64,000 nucleotides of DNA from Photobacterium sanguinicancri (GCF_024346675.1 NZ_AP024851.1:1736001-1800000), one strand, 5' to 3'; positions 18,608-27,713 are shown, numbered from the stretch's first letter. A program made the numbers and translations. The notes: generated from the sequence alone by a model not told the origin.

Positions 18608-18814
18608 ATGGGAATCGTTAAAATTTCAGAAGAACTGCATGAAGAAATTCGTAAAGCCAGTGGTGCAATGTCGCGTTCAATTAATTCTCAAGCTGAGTTT
18701 TGGATAAAAATGGGCATGATGGCCGAGCTCAACCCAACGCTCTCTTATAACGAACTAGTCCGTAAATTACTTTTGAGTGAATCACTAACACTACAAGGGC
18801 TGATCAATGATTAA
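18608..18814 (+). CDS. ParD-like ribbon-helix-helix protein
   Basis: A 68-residue protein starting MGIVKISEELHEE. The start at 18608 is chosen because AGGA lies 8 bases upstream and this gives the compact RHH length; an in-frame ATG exists at 18584. The N-terminal beta strand VKIS plus two helices (SRSINSQAEFWIKMG) match the ParD-like antitoxin family. It overlaps the methionine aminopeptidase gene by 8 bp. No ParE toxin gene is present. It probably represses its own promoter through the palindrome at 18559-18584. Confidence 0.8.
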   Translation: MGIVKISEELHEEIRKASGAMSRSINSQAEFWIKMGMMAELNPTLSYNELVRKLLLSESLTLQGLIND

Positions 18815-19577
18815 TGTTGTTGTTAAAACACCAGAGCAAATAGCGCTGATGCGCGAATCAGGCCGCTTGCTAGCCGATGTATTCACCATGCTAGACAGCT
18901 TTGTGGTGGCTGGTGTGACTACCATGGAAATCAATGATCGGGTAGATGATTACATTGTGAATACGTTAAGTGCACGCCCTGCCAGTAAAGGACAGTACGA
19001 TTACCCTTATGTGCTTAACGCGTCGATTAATGATGTGATTTGTCATGGTATGCCACAGGTTCACCGAGCTTTGAAAAACGGCGACATTATTAATCTTGAT
19101 ATTACCTTAGAGAAAAATGGCTATATTGCTGACTCCAGTAAAATGTACATGATTGGTGATGTTTCGCCGCAAGCGCGTAAGTTGGTAAAAGAAACCTATA
19201 ATGCGCTCTGGAAAGGGATTAAACAGGTAAAACCTGGTGCGCGTTTAGGGGATATTGGTCATGCGGTACAGCAACATGCTGAAAGCCATGGCTATAGCGT
19301 AGTTCGTGAATATTGCGGTCATGGTATTGGCCAAGAAATGCATGAGGATCCGCAAGTGCTACATGTTGGTCGCGCAGGTACGGGTATGGTGCTCAAAGAA
19401 GGCATGACGTTTACGATAGAGCCAATGATCAATCAAGGAACGCACCGTACCAAAACCAAAAAAGATGGCTGGACTGTGGTGACCCGTGATAAGAAATTAT
19501 CAGCACAGTGGGAACATACAGTGGCAGTAACAAGAGATGGGGTTGAAATATTAACTCTGCGCCCTGACGAGTATTAG
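18807..19577 (+). CDS. map: Type I methionine aminopeptidase
   Basis: A 256-residue M24A metalloprotease that removes N-terminal methionine. All expected active-site residues are visible: H80 (ICHGMP), metal ligands D98, D109, H172, E205 and E236. The length is close to E. coli Map (264). The canonical map is normally beside rpsB/tsf; here it is instead the second gene of a two-gene operon with a ParD-like regulator, so it is probably an additional copy. Product call is certain. Confidence 0.95.
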   Translation: MINVVVKTPEQIALMRESGRLLADVFTMLDSFVVAGVTTMEINDRVDDYIVNTLSARPASKGQYDYPYVLNASINDVICHGMPQVHRALKNGDIINLDITLEKNGYIADSSKMYMIGDVSPQARKLVKETYNALWKGIKQVKPGARLGDIGHAVQQHAESHGYSVVREYCGHGIGQEMHEDPQVLHVGRAGTGMVLKEGMTFTIEPMINQGTHRTKTKKDGWTVVTRDKKLSAQWEHTVAVTRDGVEILTLRPDEY

Positions 19578-19652
19578 ACAAAGGGTCCCCTGCTTTTAGA
19601 TAAGATTAAAGCAGGAGCTCACATTGTTCTCTGCCACAGTATGGCTAGATAC

Positions 19653-20426
19653 TTACTGATTTTTATAGATCCCCGGTGTAAAAGTCGGTGTTTTACAAAG
19701 GTCGCTTGGCAATATGGCTAAGGCGTTATCGGTAATGATGTACTCTTGCTCGCAGTCCTCAGTGCCAGCTTGTGTGGTCAAGTGATTGTTTTGCTCTAGC
19801 ATGGCAATATTACCTTGCTCATCCATGATTTGATTATCTGTGACTTCGATGACGATACCATCAATGGAAGTGAGGATCATTTGTTGGCCCATGGTTTGCT
19901 TTCTATGTGCTTGCTGTTGGTATATTCCACCATTATCTTCACCGCAATTAGTCGCAAATTGTACACTGCCAGATTGCTGACTGAAGCGGTATTCGTGGGG
20001 ACGTACATAGCCATATGAGCTGTCACCTTTACGACAACTTCGTTGTTCAAAATAGTCTTGATCGATTTTTACACTTGCTCGGACATTGGCGGTCGCTTCT
20101 ACTTTTCGGTCTCCTTCATAGTAGTCATCCCAAAATAGGACATTGCCTCTGCTATCAATGGTCGCTACATTTTCACTATCTCTGATCATGTTGTAAAAGC
20201 CAGCGGTACTGATCTCTCCGTTTGACCCAGGAAATCCAGGGTTAGGCTTCGAGCGATGACCATTGTCGTCATCTGGAACACAAACGCCGCGCTCACGCTC
20301 CATTCCTCTAGGGCAACCATCTTCTCCACCGCTACGGTGTCCATTATTGCTACTACCGCCGCCATTACATGCTGTTAGCATCATAGGAATAAGGACTATG
20401 CCAAGTAATTTGAGTTTGTTATTCAT
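19653..20426 (-). CDS. Uncharacterised lipoprotein
   Basis: A 257-residue predicted lipoprotein with lipobox LTAC and a glycine/serine/asparagine-rich linker (about 21-70) containing CPRGMERERGVCVPDDD. The rest has several cysteines (QRSCRKGD, FATNCGEDNGG, AGTEDCEQEY, SDLCKT) that could form periplasmic or surface disulfides. No known domain recognised. It stands alone between map and a LysR gene. Confidence 0.75.
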   Translation of the reverse strand: MNNKLKLLGIVLIPMMLTACNGGGSSNNGHRSGGEDGCPRGMERERGVCVPDDDNGHRSKPNPGFPGSNGEISTAGFYNMIRDSENVATIDSRGNVLFWDDYYEGDRKVEATANVRASVKIDQDYFEQRSCRKGDSSYGYVRPHEYRFSQQSGSVQFATNCGEDNGGIYQQQAHRKQTMGQQMILTSIDGIVIEVTDNQIMDEQGNIAMLEQNNHLTTQAGTEDCEQEYIITDNALAILPSDLCKTPTFTPGIYKNQ

Positions 20427-20657
20427 GAGTACACCATTGCAAATTGATTAATGAGTTGAGCCCTTTTCCTTGGCATCGTCTCCTGATGCGGTGGATTATT
20501 AACCAATAATTGCTTTCATAAAATTGAGGTACTCAAGGTTTGACCTATAGGTGAGCTGTGCTTGCAGGGGATAGGTTGGGGGCGATACATACCTTCTACC
20601 AAGTACAAGGCATGGTTAGTAAAGGGGTCACCAGGGACGGCTAAATATTAAGCGATG

Positions 20658-21527
20658 TTATTTTAGAACAGATGCCAGAATGGCGTCTTTCCACCAAGTT
20701 AGCGCAGGCCCTTCAGCTCGTGTTTTAGATGTCATGAGTTCAATTTCTAAGTGGATGTCTTGATGGAGAAAGTCCAACTGTAATTTTTTAAATTGACCAT
20801 TACTCAGTTCATTTTTCACCCAAGATTTGGGAACAAATGCCCAGCCAATCCCTTGATGTAAAACCTCTTTCAGTCTACCTGGGTGTTCAAAAAGCCATAA
20901 TGGTTTGCCGTGTTTGCTGCCTTCAATACTTTCAACGATAGAGAAGGATAATTGCAGTTGTTGATTGAGTTGCGAATAGCTAATTGTTTTACCTACCAAC
21001 GCATGCTTTTCGCCGATTACAGCAACAATCGTATCTTTAGCAAAGCTGTGAGAGTGATACTCGCTGGGTTGAATAATGGTGTCGATATAGCCAAGGGCTA
21101 AGTCGATCGTACCATCAATTACAAGCGTTCGTAATTGATGGGTGTTCCGCCGTATAAAACTAAGGTTAGTTTGTGGAAAAGCGAGATGAAAGTTACTCAA
21201 CTGGGGGAGGATATAGTTATCGTACAGTGCTGATTCAAGTCCGAGTTGAAGGCTGTTTTCTACGCCAGCATTAAGGCTTCGTGCTTTTAGGGTAATGTCG
21301 CTAACGCTGTCGACGCTGTATTTAGCGTAATCATATAGCTCAATGCCTGCTGAAGTCAGGCTTGGATAGCGACCACTTCGATCAAAAAGTTCAAGATTTA
21401 AATCAATCTCTAGATTACCTACGAGTTGACTGATCGTTGGCATGCTCTTACCTAAACGGCGAGCCGCGGCACTGAATGAGCCTGTTTCTGCTGTTGTAAC
21501 GAAAGCACTCAGTTGCTCTATATTCAT
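20658..21527 (-). CDS. LysR-family transcriptional regulator
   Basis: A 289-residue LysR protein. The N-terminal helix-turn-helix is TAETGSFSAAARRLGKSMPTISQ; the C-terminal substrate-binding domain runs from about 90 to the end. It is a paralogue of the LysR at 23616-24506: the HTH and the following LFDR(S/K)G(R/K)YP segment are similar. There is no divergent target gene, so its regulon cannot be read from position. Confidence 0.9.
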   Translation of the reverse strand: MNIEQLSAFVTTAETGSFSAAARRLGKSMPTISQLVGNLEIDLNLELFDRSGRYPSLTSAGIELYDYAKYSVDSVSDITLKARSLNAGVENSLQLGLESALYDNYILPQLSNFHLAFPQTNLSFIRRNTHQLRTLVIDGTIDLALGYIDTIIQPSEYHSHSFAKDTIVAVIGEKHALVGKTISYSQLNQQLQLSFSIVESIEGSKHGKPLWLFEHPGRLKEVLHQGIGWAFVPKSWVKNELSNGQFKKLQLDFLHQDIHLEIELMTSKTRAEGPALTWWKDAILASVLK

Positions 21528-21662
21528 ACACTGCTACCTTCTTCTACCCATAAATATTGTAGTGTGAACTGGTAGAGTCAGAGTCGCGATAGTGAATTTA
21601 ATTAAGCGCCCACTTTGGGTGTCTTACCTAGGCATCTAAATAAGGGGCCTTCTTTTTGAGTT

Positions 21663-22271
21663 TTACTTTGGAATATAAGCCGCTAAAAATTGATCTACTG
21701 CGCATGTGATTGCCAGCTGTTGTTGTTGTTCTGACGCGATAGGCTGGTGCATCAAAATTTGAGGCCAAAAAACAACGGCTTTTAAGCTGGCAAAAAATTG
21801 CTCTGCGGCAATCTGCGGATGAGGAACGGTGAGTTTATTGGCGACATTGGCATTTTCGATCCACTGCTCAAAGCTGTAGCCCCCCTCGAGGTTCTGTAAT
21901 CTTTCTAGCATGATATTAGCGATCACATTTGAGCGAATACACTCCGTCATCACCATGCGTGATAGCGTGAGAAATTCCGTTTGGCACAGCAGCGTCACTT
22001 CTTTTTGGGCAATCGCAACGAGCTGCGACCTAATCTCTACATCTGCGTCAAAGGTTAAGGTTTTCATTACCTTACAGCCATCAAGTAACCTATCGACAAT
22101 CACTGAAAATAAGCTGTCTTTGGTCGGGTAATACTTATACAAAGTACGTTTAGATACCTCAGCCTGTTTAGCTATCGCCTCCATACTTGCTTGCTCTAAG
22201 CCCTTTTCAGCAAAAATATTTATCGCCGAACGAATAATATTTTCTTGTTTAATTTCAGCCACTTTAGCCAT
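21663..22271 (-). CDS. TetR-family repressor
   Basis: A 202-residue TetR regulator. The start at 22271 (MAKVAEIKQENII) is preferred to a further upstream in-frame start because AAGG precedes it and it gives the usual N-terminal length; the upstream extension would also run across the operator. The HTH lies in EAIAKQAEVSKRTLYKYYPTKDSLF. The C-terminal ligand domain is of ordinary size. It is divergent from the metallo-hydrolase gene with two operator-like inverted repeats between them, so it probably represses both. Confidence 0.9.
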   Translation of the reverse strand: MAKVAEIKQENIIRSAINIFAEKGLEQASMEAIAKQAEVSKRTLYKYYPTKDSLFSVIVDRLLDGCKVMKTLTFDADVEIRSQLVAIAQKEVTLLCQTEFLTLSRMVMTECIRSNVIANIMLERLQNLEGGYSFEQWIENANVANKLTVPHPQIAAEQFFASLKAVVFWPQILMHQPIASEQQQQLAITCAVDQFLAAYIPK

Positions 22272-22293
22272 AAATTGCCTTTTTGCCAAAAAT

Positions 22294-22319
22294 AAAAGTA
22301 AACGGTTGTGTTTACTTTT
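22294..22319. promoter_or_regulatory. Perfect TetR-type operator
   Basis: AAAAGTAAAC and GTTTACTTTT are exact inverted copies around a 6-base centre (22304-22309). The site is 22 bp upstream of the TetR ATG. The same half-site recurs at 22340-22365 with the same 6-base spacing. Confidence 0.8.
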
Positions 22320-22339
22320 CTGTGGAAACCAATAATATT

Positions 22340-22365
22340 GAAAGTATACACCATCGTTTACTTTT
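22340..22365. promoter_or_regulatory. Second, imperfect TetR-type operator
   Basis: The right half GTTTACTTTT is identical to that of the perfect operator; the left half GAAAGTATAC differs at two positions. The centre is 6 bases. The two sites are 46 bp apart, and this one lies 16 bp before the metallo-hydrolase ATG, where binding would block its transcription. Confidence 0.7.
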
Positions 22366-22381
22366 GAGGCTAGCTGCAATT

Positions 22382-23542
22382 ATGAACACAGTAGTGAAGA
22401 CATCGTTGATTTCTGTTTTAGGCGTACTTGGCCTAGCTGGTGCTGCTGGTGGCAACGTTACGGGCGATTTGGTAAGAAGCGAAGACATTCGCCAAGAACG
22501 TATTGCTCAATCGCCTCAATTTAAAGATGGCAACGTTATTTCGAACATGGTCAAGGTGGATACGGATGAAGGCATGGCAAAGCTAATGTGGCGCTTTTTT
22601 GCCGAACGTAGCCAAATGAAGCCAGCTCAGGCTTTACCTTATAACGCGGTAGATGTAGCTGCACTGGCGACACCGAGTGGTGCATTGCGTGTCACTTGGT
22701 TAGGGCATTCCTCTTTGTTTGTGGAAGTCGACCGTACCCGAATCCTTATCGACCCTGTGTTTGATTATGCAGCGCCTGCGGCATTTTCTGGTTTGTTTAA
22801 ACGTAATGTTGAAGCGCCTATTAAGCGTGAAGATCTGCCATTGCCTGATGTAATTGTTATTTCGCATGACCACTATGATCACCTTGAAGAATCTACGGCT
22901 CGTTACTTTGCCGATAAAGGTGTGCGTTTCTTAGTGCCTTTAGGCGTGGGTCGTCACCTTGAAGGCTGGGGCATCGATCCTAACTTGATTGATGAGCTTG
23001 ACTGGTGGGAGCATAAAGAGATCAACAGCGTGACCTTAACAGCTGCGCCAGCTAATCATAATTCAGGACGTGGTCTATTCGACAGTAATAAAACCTTGTG
23101 GGCATCTTGGGCTATTCAGGCTGATGCGGGCAGCGTTTTTTACAGTGGCGATACCGCATACGGTGAGCATTTTACCGAGATCGGTGAGCGTTTAGGGCCG
23201 TTTGATTTATCCTTCATTGAAGTAGCAGCCAACGTGAAAGATGGGAAAGGGTATCCCGTTGAGGGCTGGGGGCATATGCAAGCCTCCCATACCATGCAGG
23301 CGCACCTTGATGTGCGAGCGGAGAAACTGTTTCCCGTACACTGGTCTACCTATGAGTTGTTTTTGCACCGTTGGGATGAACCTGTGAATGATTTGGTTGA
23401 AGAAGCGCACATGCATGGTGCGACCCTTGTGACACCTATGGTTGGAGACAGTTTGGATTTCTCGCAAGCGGTAACAACAGACTACTGGTGGAAAAGGATC
23501 AATCAGCCAGAACAATCATTGATAATGAATGAAGCAAGGTAA
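22382..23542 (+). CDS. Exported metallo-beta-lactamase-fold hydrolase (RomA/NAPE-PLD-like)
   Basis: A 386-residue MBL-fold protein starting at ATG 22382 with a hydrophobic N-terminus (TSLISVLGVLGLAGAAGG) that may be a signal peptide or anchor. The metal-binding motif is SHDHYDHLE (HxHxDH), preceded by TWLGHSSLFVEVD and followed by FYSGDTAYG and the late His in FPVHWSTYELF. This pattern matches the RomA/UlaG/NAPE-phospholipase D-like group. It is controlled, by inference, by the adjacent TetR. The substrate is unknown. Confidence 0.85.
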   Translation: MNTVVKTSLISVLGVLGLAGAAGGNVTGDLVRSEDIRQERIAQSPQFKDGNVISNMVKVDTDEGMAKLMWRFFAERSQMKPAQALPYNAVDVAALATPSGALRVTWLGHSSLFVEVDRTRILIDPVFDYAAPAAFSGLFKRNVEAPIKREDLPLPDVIVISHDHYDHLEESTARYFADKGVRFLVPLGVGRHLEGWGIDPNLIDELDWWEHKEINSVTLTAAPANHNSGRGLFDSNKTLWASWAIQADAGSVFYSGDTAYGEHFTEIGERLGPFDLSFIEVAANVKDGKGYPVEGWGHMQASHTMQAHLDVRAEKLFPVHWSTYELFLHRWDEPVNDLVEEAHMHGATLVTPMVGDSLDFSQAVTTDYWWKRINQPEQSLIMNEAR

Positions 23543-23589
23543 TTAAGGCTGGGTCACTCGTCTTGTAATCAAAACGAGTCATCAGAAAC

Positions 23590-23612
23590 GAGAGCCGATG
23601 TGCTCTCCTTTT
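23590..23612 (+). terminator. Short terminator hairpin between convergent genes
   Basis: GAGAGC and GCTCTC form a 6-bp stem around CGATGT, followed by CTTTTG. It lies just after the metallo-hydrolase and before the end of the minus-strand LysR gene. Confidence 0.55.
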
Positions 23613-23615
23613 GAT

Positions 23616-24506
23616 TCATGTTTGTTTATTCATATTTGCGACAACCGTTGCGAGCTGATCACGCAGTTGGCATTCTATTTCTGACAGTATTTTGTTTTTT
23701 GGCCAAATTATATCGTATTGAGCACTATGGTGCGTGGCAGAGAAATCAGGCTTAAAGGAGACGATCCCTTCAGGTAATGGGGCTGATTGATCAACTGCGA
23801 TAAACGCCCAGCCAATATTCGCTTGTAAGGCCGCCAGTAAGGTCTCATATCCTTCGCAATACCAACGCTGCGATGACATTGCCACCGCTTGAATGAGTTG
23901 GCTTTCTAACATAGAGGAGGCAACAACTTGCGTTGATGTGGCTAAATCATCATTGCTAATTTGTCGCTTATGACGAAATGGGTGCTGTCTGCCACAAGCA
24001 AAGATGTAGCGAATATGCCCAACTGCAGTGAATTCATAAAAGCTAGAATTACTTTCTAAACTAGGGGTAAGCGCCAAGTCAATTTGGTTATTTTTAACTA
24101 ACTCAAAAATTTGAGTACTCGGTTTACGCACTAACCTTACTTGCATTATTGGGTACTTTTTATGGATGTGCTGTAGCCATGTCATGAAAGGTGATAGGGG
24201 TAAATCTTCATCAAACGCAATCGTCAGCGACACTGGCGAGCCTGCAGAAATTAATGCCGCGCTATTTTCAAACCGCTCAGCGCTATCAAGTGCAAGCTTG
24301 GCGCTGTCATACAAAGCTAACCCAGCTTCAGTCACCTGTGGGTATTTCCCCTTTCTATCGAATAACACTACACTTAATTCATCTTCAAGTTTGGCAATGT
24401 TACTACTGATTGTGCTCTGTTGGCGGCCAAGTTGGCGTGCTGCGGCACTGAATGAACCCGTATCAGCGGCAGCGATAAAACTTTTGAGTAGATCTGAATT
24501 GATCAT
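23616..24506 (-). CDS. LysR-family transcriptional regulator
   Basis: A 296-residue LysR regulator with HTH in AADTGSFSAAARQLGRQQSTISS and an effector-binding domain from about 90. It is divergent from the exported serine hydrolase at 24658 across a 151-bp gap, so that gene is the likely target. It resembles the LysR at 20658-21527 and the two probably arose by duplication. Confidence 0.9.
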   Translation of the reverse strand: MINSDLLKSFIAAADTGSFSAAARQLGRQQSTISSNIAKLEDELSVVLFDRKGKYPQVTEAGLALYDSAKLALDSAERFENSAALISAGSPVSLTIAFDEDLPLSPFMTWLQHIHKKYPIMQVRLVRKPSTQIFELVKNNQIDLALTPSLESNSSFYEFTAVGHIRYIFACGRQHPFRHKRQISNDDLATSTQVVASSMLESQLIQAVAMSSQRWYCEGYETLLAALQANIGWAFIAVDQSAPLPEGIVSFKPDFSATHHSAQYDIIWPKNKILSEIECQLRDQLATVVANMNKQT

Positions 24507-24657
24507 ATTGATAATAAATTCGAGGAGTTAGGCATCAAGTATAGATGGTATCGATGGAAACTAGTTTAATCTATTTGAAATTTGCTGTGATTATGTCGTC
24601 AAGCCAAGGCAAACGCCTTAATTAATTTTTGCTTCAACGCCATAAAGAAGAGTATTA

Positions 24658-25872
24658 ATGATGAAATTATCAAAAATTGCAGCAATCGTTGTTTTAGCCA
24701 GTGTTTTCTCTGCTGGTACTGCTATGGCTTCCGATACGCCAGAATCTAAGTTTTATGAAGGTTATGCAGTCTCTGAAATACCGATGGATGCATTCCAACA
24801 ATGGCCTTACTACACTTACGCGAGTATGCACATTAAAGATTTTGTGCGTTACGGTGTGTATGAGTTACCCGCGAGTACAACCCCTGCGCCTATTAAGTAC
24901 GACATTCAAGACAATATCATTACATCAGCGCTGCGTACTGACCTGATCAGTAATAACGTGAAAGGCTTTATGGTCATGAAAGACAGTGTTGTACTAGCTG
25001 AACACTACGATAATGGCTTTAAGCGCGGCATGCTCAATAACCTGCAGTCAGCCTCTAAAACCTATGTCGGTGTATTGCTAGGTAAAGCCGTGGACGCGGG
25101 TCTTATCGATCTAAACGCGCAAGCGAAAACCTATTTACCCGAACTTGAAGGTTCTATTATGGGTGATGCTCTGATTGGTAATATTGCACGTATGGATAGT
25201 GGTATCGAAGCGCTTGGCAATTACCATACGCCGGGTTCAAATGGCTACGAGTGGGAAAAAGAAATCGGCTTGCAAAATTCAGGTGAACCTATCGGCCACT
25301 TGAACGCAATCAAAAATGCAAAGGCGAGTAAATATAAACCTGGTACTCACTGGGAGTACTCAGACCAAAATACAGATGCACTTGCGCTTATCTTAGCGAA
25401 AGTAAATGGTAAACCATTCGAGCAGTTACTGAGCGATCTTCACCAAGAGATCGGAGGTCACGACCCTATCGAGATCGCGAAAACTTCTGACGGCACGACA
25501 TCGCCATCGTATGGTGTTAACACCAGCCTGCTCGACTTTACTTTATTTGGTCAATACATCGCCCAAGGCAAAGTCGGCAAAGCATTTTACGCTGAACTAG
25601 AGGATACAAGTGATGACGTACTATTCAAAACCCCAGTTGCTGGTGAGTTTCTTTCAGCAGGGGGAGACGTATCGTATGACATGCAATCGTACTATATCAA
25701 AGGTAAGAAGATCATCTATTCTCACGGCTCATTTGGTCAGTCGACATTTAGTGATTTAGAGACCGGTATAACGGTTACATTCTTGCAAGATTGGTCAACA
25801 AATACAGACCCAGACAAGCTAGTGGTAATGCTTGAGCGTGCGACCGAAGTAATTGAAAAATTACGTAAATAA
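24658..25872 (+). CDS. Exported serine hydrolase of the beta-lactamase/class C (AmpC-like) fold
   Basis: A 404-residue periplasmic protein. The signal peptide covers residues 1-25 (ends TAMA-SD). The catalytic S131-A-S-K134 matches the SxxK motif of penicillin-binding enzymes, with a Tyr-containing second motif in WEYSDQN (about 234-240) and a possible third motif in SHGSFGQ. It resembles class C beta-lactamase-related esterases and 6-aminohexanoate hydrolases more than true AmpC, so antibiotic hydrolysis should not be assumed. Divergent from a LysR gene. Confidence 0.82.
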   Translation: MMKLSKIAAIVVLASVFSAGTAMASDTPESKFYEGYAVSEIPMDAFQQWPYYTYASMHIKDFVRYGVYELPASTTPAPIKYDIQDNIITSALRTDLISNNVKGFMVMKDSVVLAEHYDNGFKRGMLNNLQSASKTYVGVLLGKAVDAGLIDLNAQAKTYLPELEGSIMGDALIGNIARMDSGIEALGNYHTPGSNGYEWEKEIGLQNSGEPIGHLNAIKNAKASKYKPGTHWEYSDQNTDALALILAKVNGKPFEQLLSDLHQEIGGHDPIEIAKTSDGTTSPSYGVNTSLLDFTLFGQYIAQGKVGKAFYAELEDTSDDVLFKTPVAGEFLSAGGDVSYDMQSYYIKGKKIIYSHGSFGQSTFSDLETGITVTFLQDWSTNTDPDKLVVMLERATEVIEKLRK

Positions 25873-25914
25873 TTAACTATATAGGAATTTATTCCGCTCG
25901 GTTGTGACAGTTAA

Positions 25915-25940
25915 CGCCACTCGTTTAACGATGAGTGGCG
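25915..25940 (+). terminator. Hairpin after the serine hydrolase
   Basis: CGCCACTC and GAGTGGCG form an 8-bp GC-rich stem around a 10-base loop, followed by CATTTG. Only three T follow, so termination would be weak or Rho-assisted. Confidence 0.45.
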
Positions 25941-26040
25941 CATTTGATCGTGCGAAGCCATGGGCGCCGTGTTTATTTGATCGCATGTTATGACGGTTTA
26001 AGTATAAAATAGCCGCATCAGTCAAAAAGGTTATTAAACA

Positions 26041-26391
26041 ATGCAACAAGATCATTTTGTCGAGCTAGTAAAAGAACTAAGCCAAAAAGAAAACTTACCA
26101 CAAGTATTAGAAGCGCTAAAAGCGGTTGAAGATCAAGAAGTCGCTGACGCAGCTGTTTCTCTTACTGGCCAATTTAGCCTTGCTGAAATTGAAGGCGAGA
26201 AGCGTATTTACCACGTATTCACTGAAGCGAATGACGACGGTGAAGAGCAAGAATACGCAGAGTGGGTCATGAACGAAGATGATGACGTTATGGTTTTCGT
26301 TGCTTGGTTCTTCTACGCAATGTTTGAAATGAAGCAAAAAGACACTTACCAAGCGGCGGGTCGTACTTACCAGCAGCCAAAGCGTCGTTAA
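26041..26391 (+). CDS. Small acidic protein of unknown function
   Basis: A soluble 116-residue protein, strongly acidic in the middle (EANDDGEEQEYAEWVMNEDDD) with a hydrophobic aromatic stretch VFVAWFFYAMFEM and a basic tail PKRR. AAGG lies about 10 bases before the ATG. No known domain recognised. The codon use and length make it a credible gene; neighbours give no hint. Confidence 0.65.
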   Translation: MQQDHFVELVKELSQKENLPQVLEALKAVEDQEVADAAVSLTGQFSLAEIEGEKRIYHVFTEANDDGEEQEYAEWVMNEDDDVMVFVAWFFYAMFEMKQKDTYQAAGRTYQQPKRR

Positions 26392-26701
26392 TACCGTCAC
26401 AGTGTGATGGGCATATTTCCTCCTTGTATTGTGCTTTTTCGTTTTTCATTGCGAAGATACAGCCATGATACTCGGAGGTAATTTCCCTTTTCTTGTTATT
26501 CCTCGTGTAAACCCTTGTCATATCCCCACTTTTTTTGATCTCCCTGTACTTTCTGAACATTGAATAATGCAGCTTTCATTTTTCCCTATTACTATGATAT
26601 TTCTCAGCATAGCGTGATGGATTATCAAGTGCTCCTTACCGCGCTGCTTATAAAATACCTCTTGCGCATTAAATAGAGACTGTGACGTATAGGAGAAAGG
26701 G
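26392..26701. other. Gene-free interval
   Basis: About 310 bp without a convincing gene. Minus-strand open frames here lack a start with ribosome-binding site and overlap the upstream gene. Near the right end AGGAGAAAGGG forms a strong ribosome-binding site for the next gene. No clear terminator was found. Confidence 0.5.
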
Positions 26702-27142
26702 ATGTCGAGCCATAAACAACGTCAGCTGCTGCAGCTTTTTTATCGTGAATCGGAACGTGTCCGTTTGCTTGATGTTGACCAACTGCCAGCCATGAATAGT
26801 AGCGAAATGGCTGACTTTCATCTGTGGTTAGAAAGTAAACGTGATTTTTCTATAGCCGATACCGAGTGTCGTCACTGGATAAAAACATGTTCAGCCGGCC
26901 ATGTGACAGAACTGCAACTTCACCCCAACGGAACATTAGATGAATTTACCCTATTTCGTCGTGAACAGGCGAAAGGTGTGTGGTGTTTAGATGATGGCGT
27001 CATTCATGTAGAACTGCATACTGCTCAACATGTCTATCGATACAGCATATACGCAAATCGTGCCGCTAATATTCACTCCGCAGTTGAATATAGAGATGAT
27101 TCTTTGCATGCTTACCTGAAATTGGCACAAGTTCGCGGCTAA
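26702..27142 (+). CDS. Conserved-looking protein of unknown function
   Basis: A 146-residue soluble protein with an excellent ribosome-binding site (AGGAGAAAGGG) directly before the ATG. The N-terminal half is helical and charged; the C-terminal half (LHPNGTLDEFTLFRRE, GVWCLDDGVIHVEL, YRYSIYAN) has the alternating pattern of a small beta-barrel or sheet. No catalytic motif recognised. It is followed 38 bp later by a GNAT gene and may share its transcript. Confidence 0.65.
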   Translation: MSSHKQRQLLQLFYRESERVRLLDVDQLPAMNSSEMADFHLWLESKRDFSIADTECRHWIKTCSAGHVTELQLHPNGTLDEFTLFRREQAKGVWCLDDGVIHVELHTAQHVYRYSIYANRAANIHSAVEYRDDSLHAYLKLAQVRG

Positions 27143-27179
27143 GCGTTCGATTACATAAATAAATGAGTAGGAGCAGTGA

Positions 27180-27713
27180 ATGTTTACAAAAAAAGTGGAT
27201 GACGAGTTAGAACTGGTATTGGTTCATCCTGCTCTAGCAATGAAATATGCCACCGTAGTAGAAGCTAACCGAGATTATTTATCGCAATGGATGGCATGGG
27301 CACCTCATGTTAAAACTGAAGATGATTTCAAAGCCTTTGTGAAAAACTCCTTGCTGGATTACGCCAATGGTAAAAGCATGGTATGTGCAATTGAATATCA
27401 AGGGGTTTTAGTCGGTAATATTGCTTTTAATACTATAAAGCCTGAATTGAAAATGGTCGAAATAGGTTATTGGCTCGATGCGCGTTATCAAGGCCGTGGC
27501 ATCATGACGCGTTGCTGTCAGGCGATGATCGATATTGCCTTTAATCACTTGAAAGTAGAGAAAGTGCAGATTTCAGCGGCGAAAGATAACTATTCGAGCC
27601 GAGGTGTGTGTGAGCGTTTAGGCATGAACCTTGAGGGCGTGATCACCAATAAAGAAGTGGTGAGTGGCCGCATCCTTGATCATGCGGTCTATGGTCTGCA
27701 TAAACCAAAATAA
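27180..27713 (+). CDS. RimJ/RimL-type GNAT N-acetyltransferase
   Basis: A 177-residue GNAT acetyltransferase. The acetyl-CoA loop is DARYQGRGIMTR (Q/RxxGxG/A type), preceded by EIGYWL and followed by NYSSRGVCERLGM, as in RimL-like protein-serine acetyltransferases. The target could be a ribosomal-protein N-terminus or a small molecule. GAGTAGGAG precedes the ATG. Confidence 0.85.
   Translation: MFTKKVDDELELVLVHPALAMKYATVVEANRDYLSQWMAWAPHVKTEDDFKAFVKNSLLDYANGKSMVCAIEYQGVLVGNIAFNTIKPELKMVEIGYWLDARYQGRGIMTRCCQAMIDIAFNHLKVEKVQISAAKDNYSSRGVCERLGMNLEGVITNKEVVSGRILDHAVYGLHKPK

Noticed and set aside
19589..19615. Terminator after map
   Set aside because: CCTGCTTT and AAAGCAGG can pair, but no T run follows; left out as unproven.
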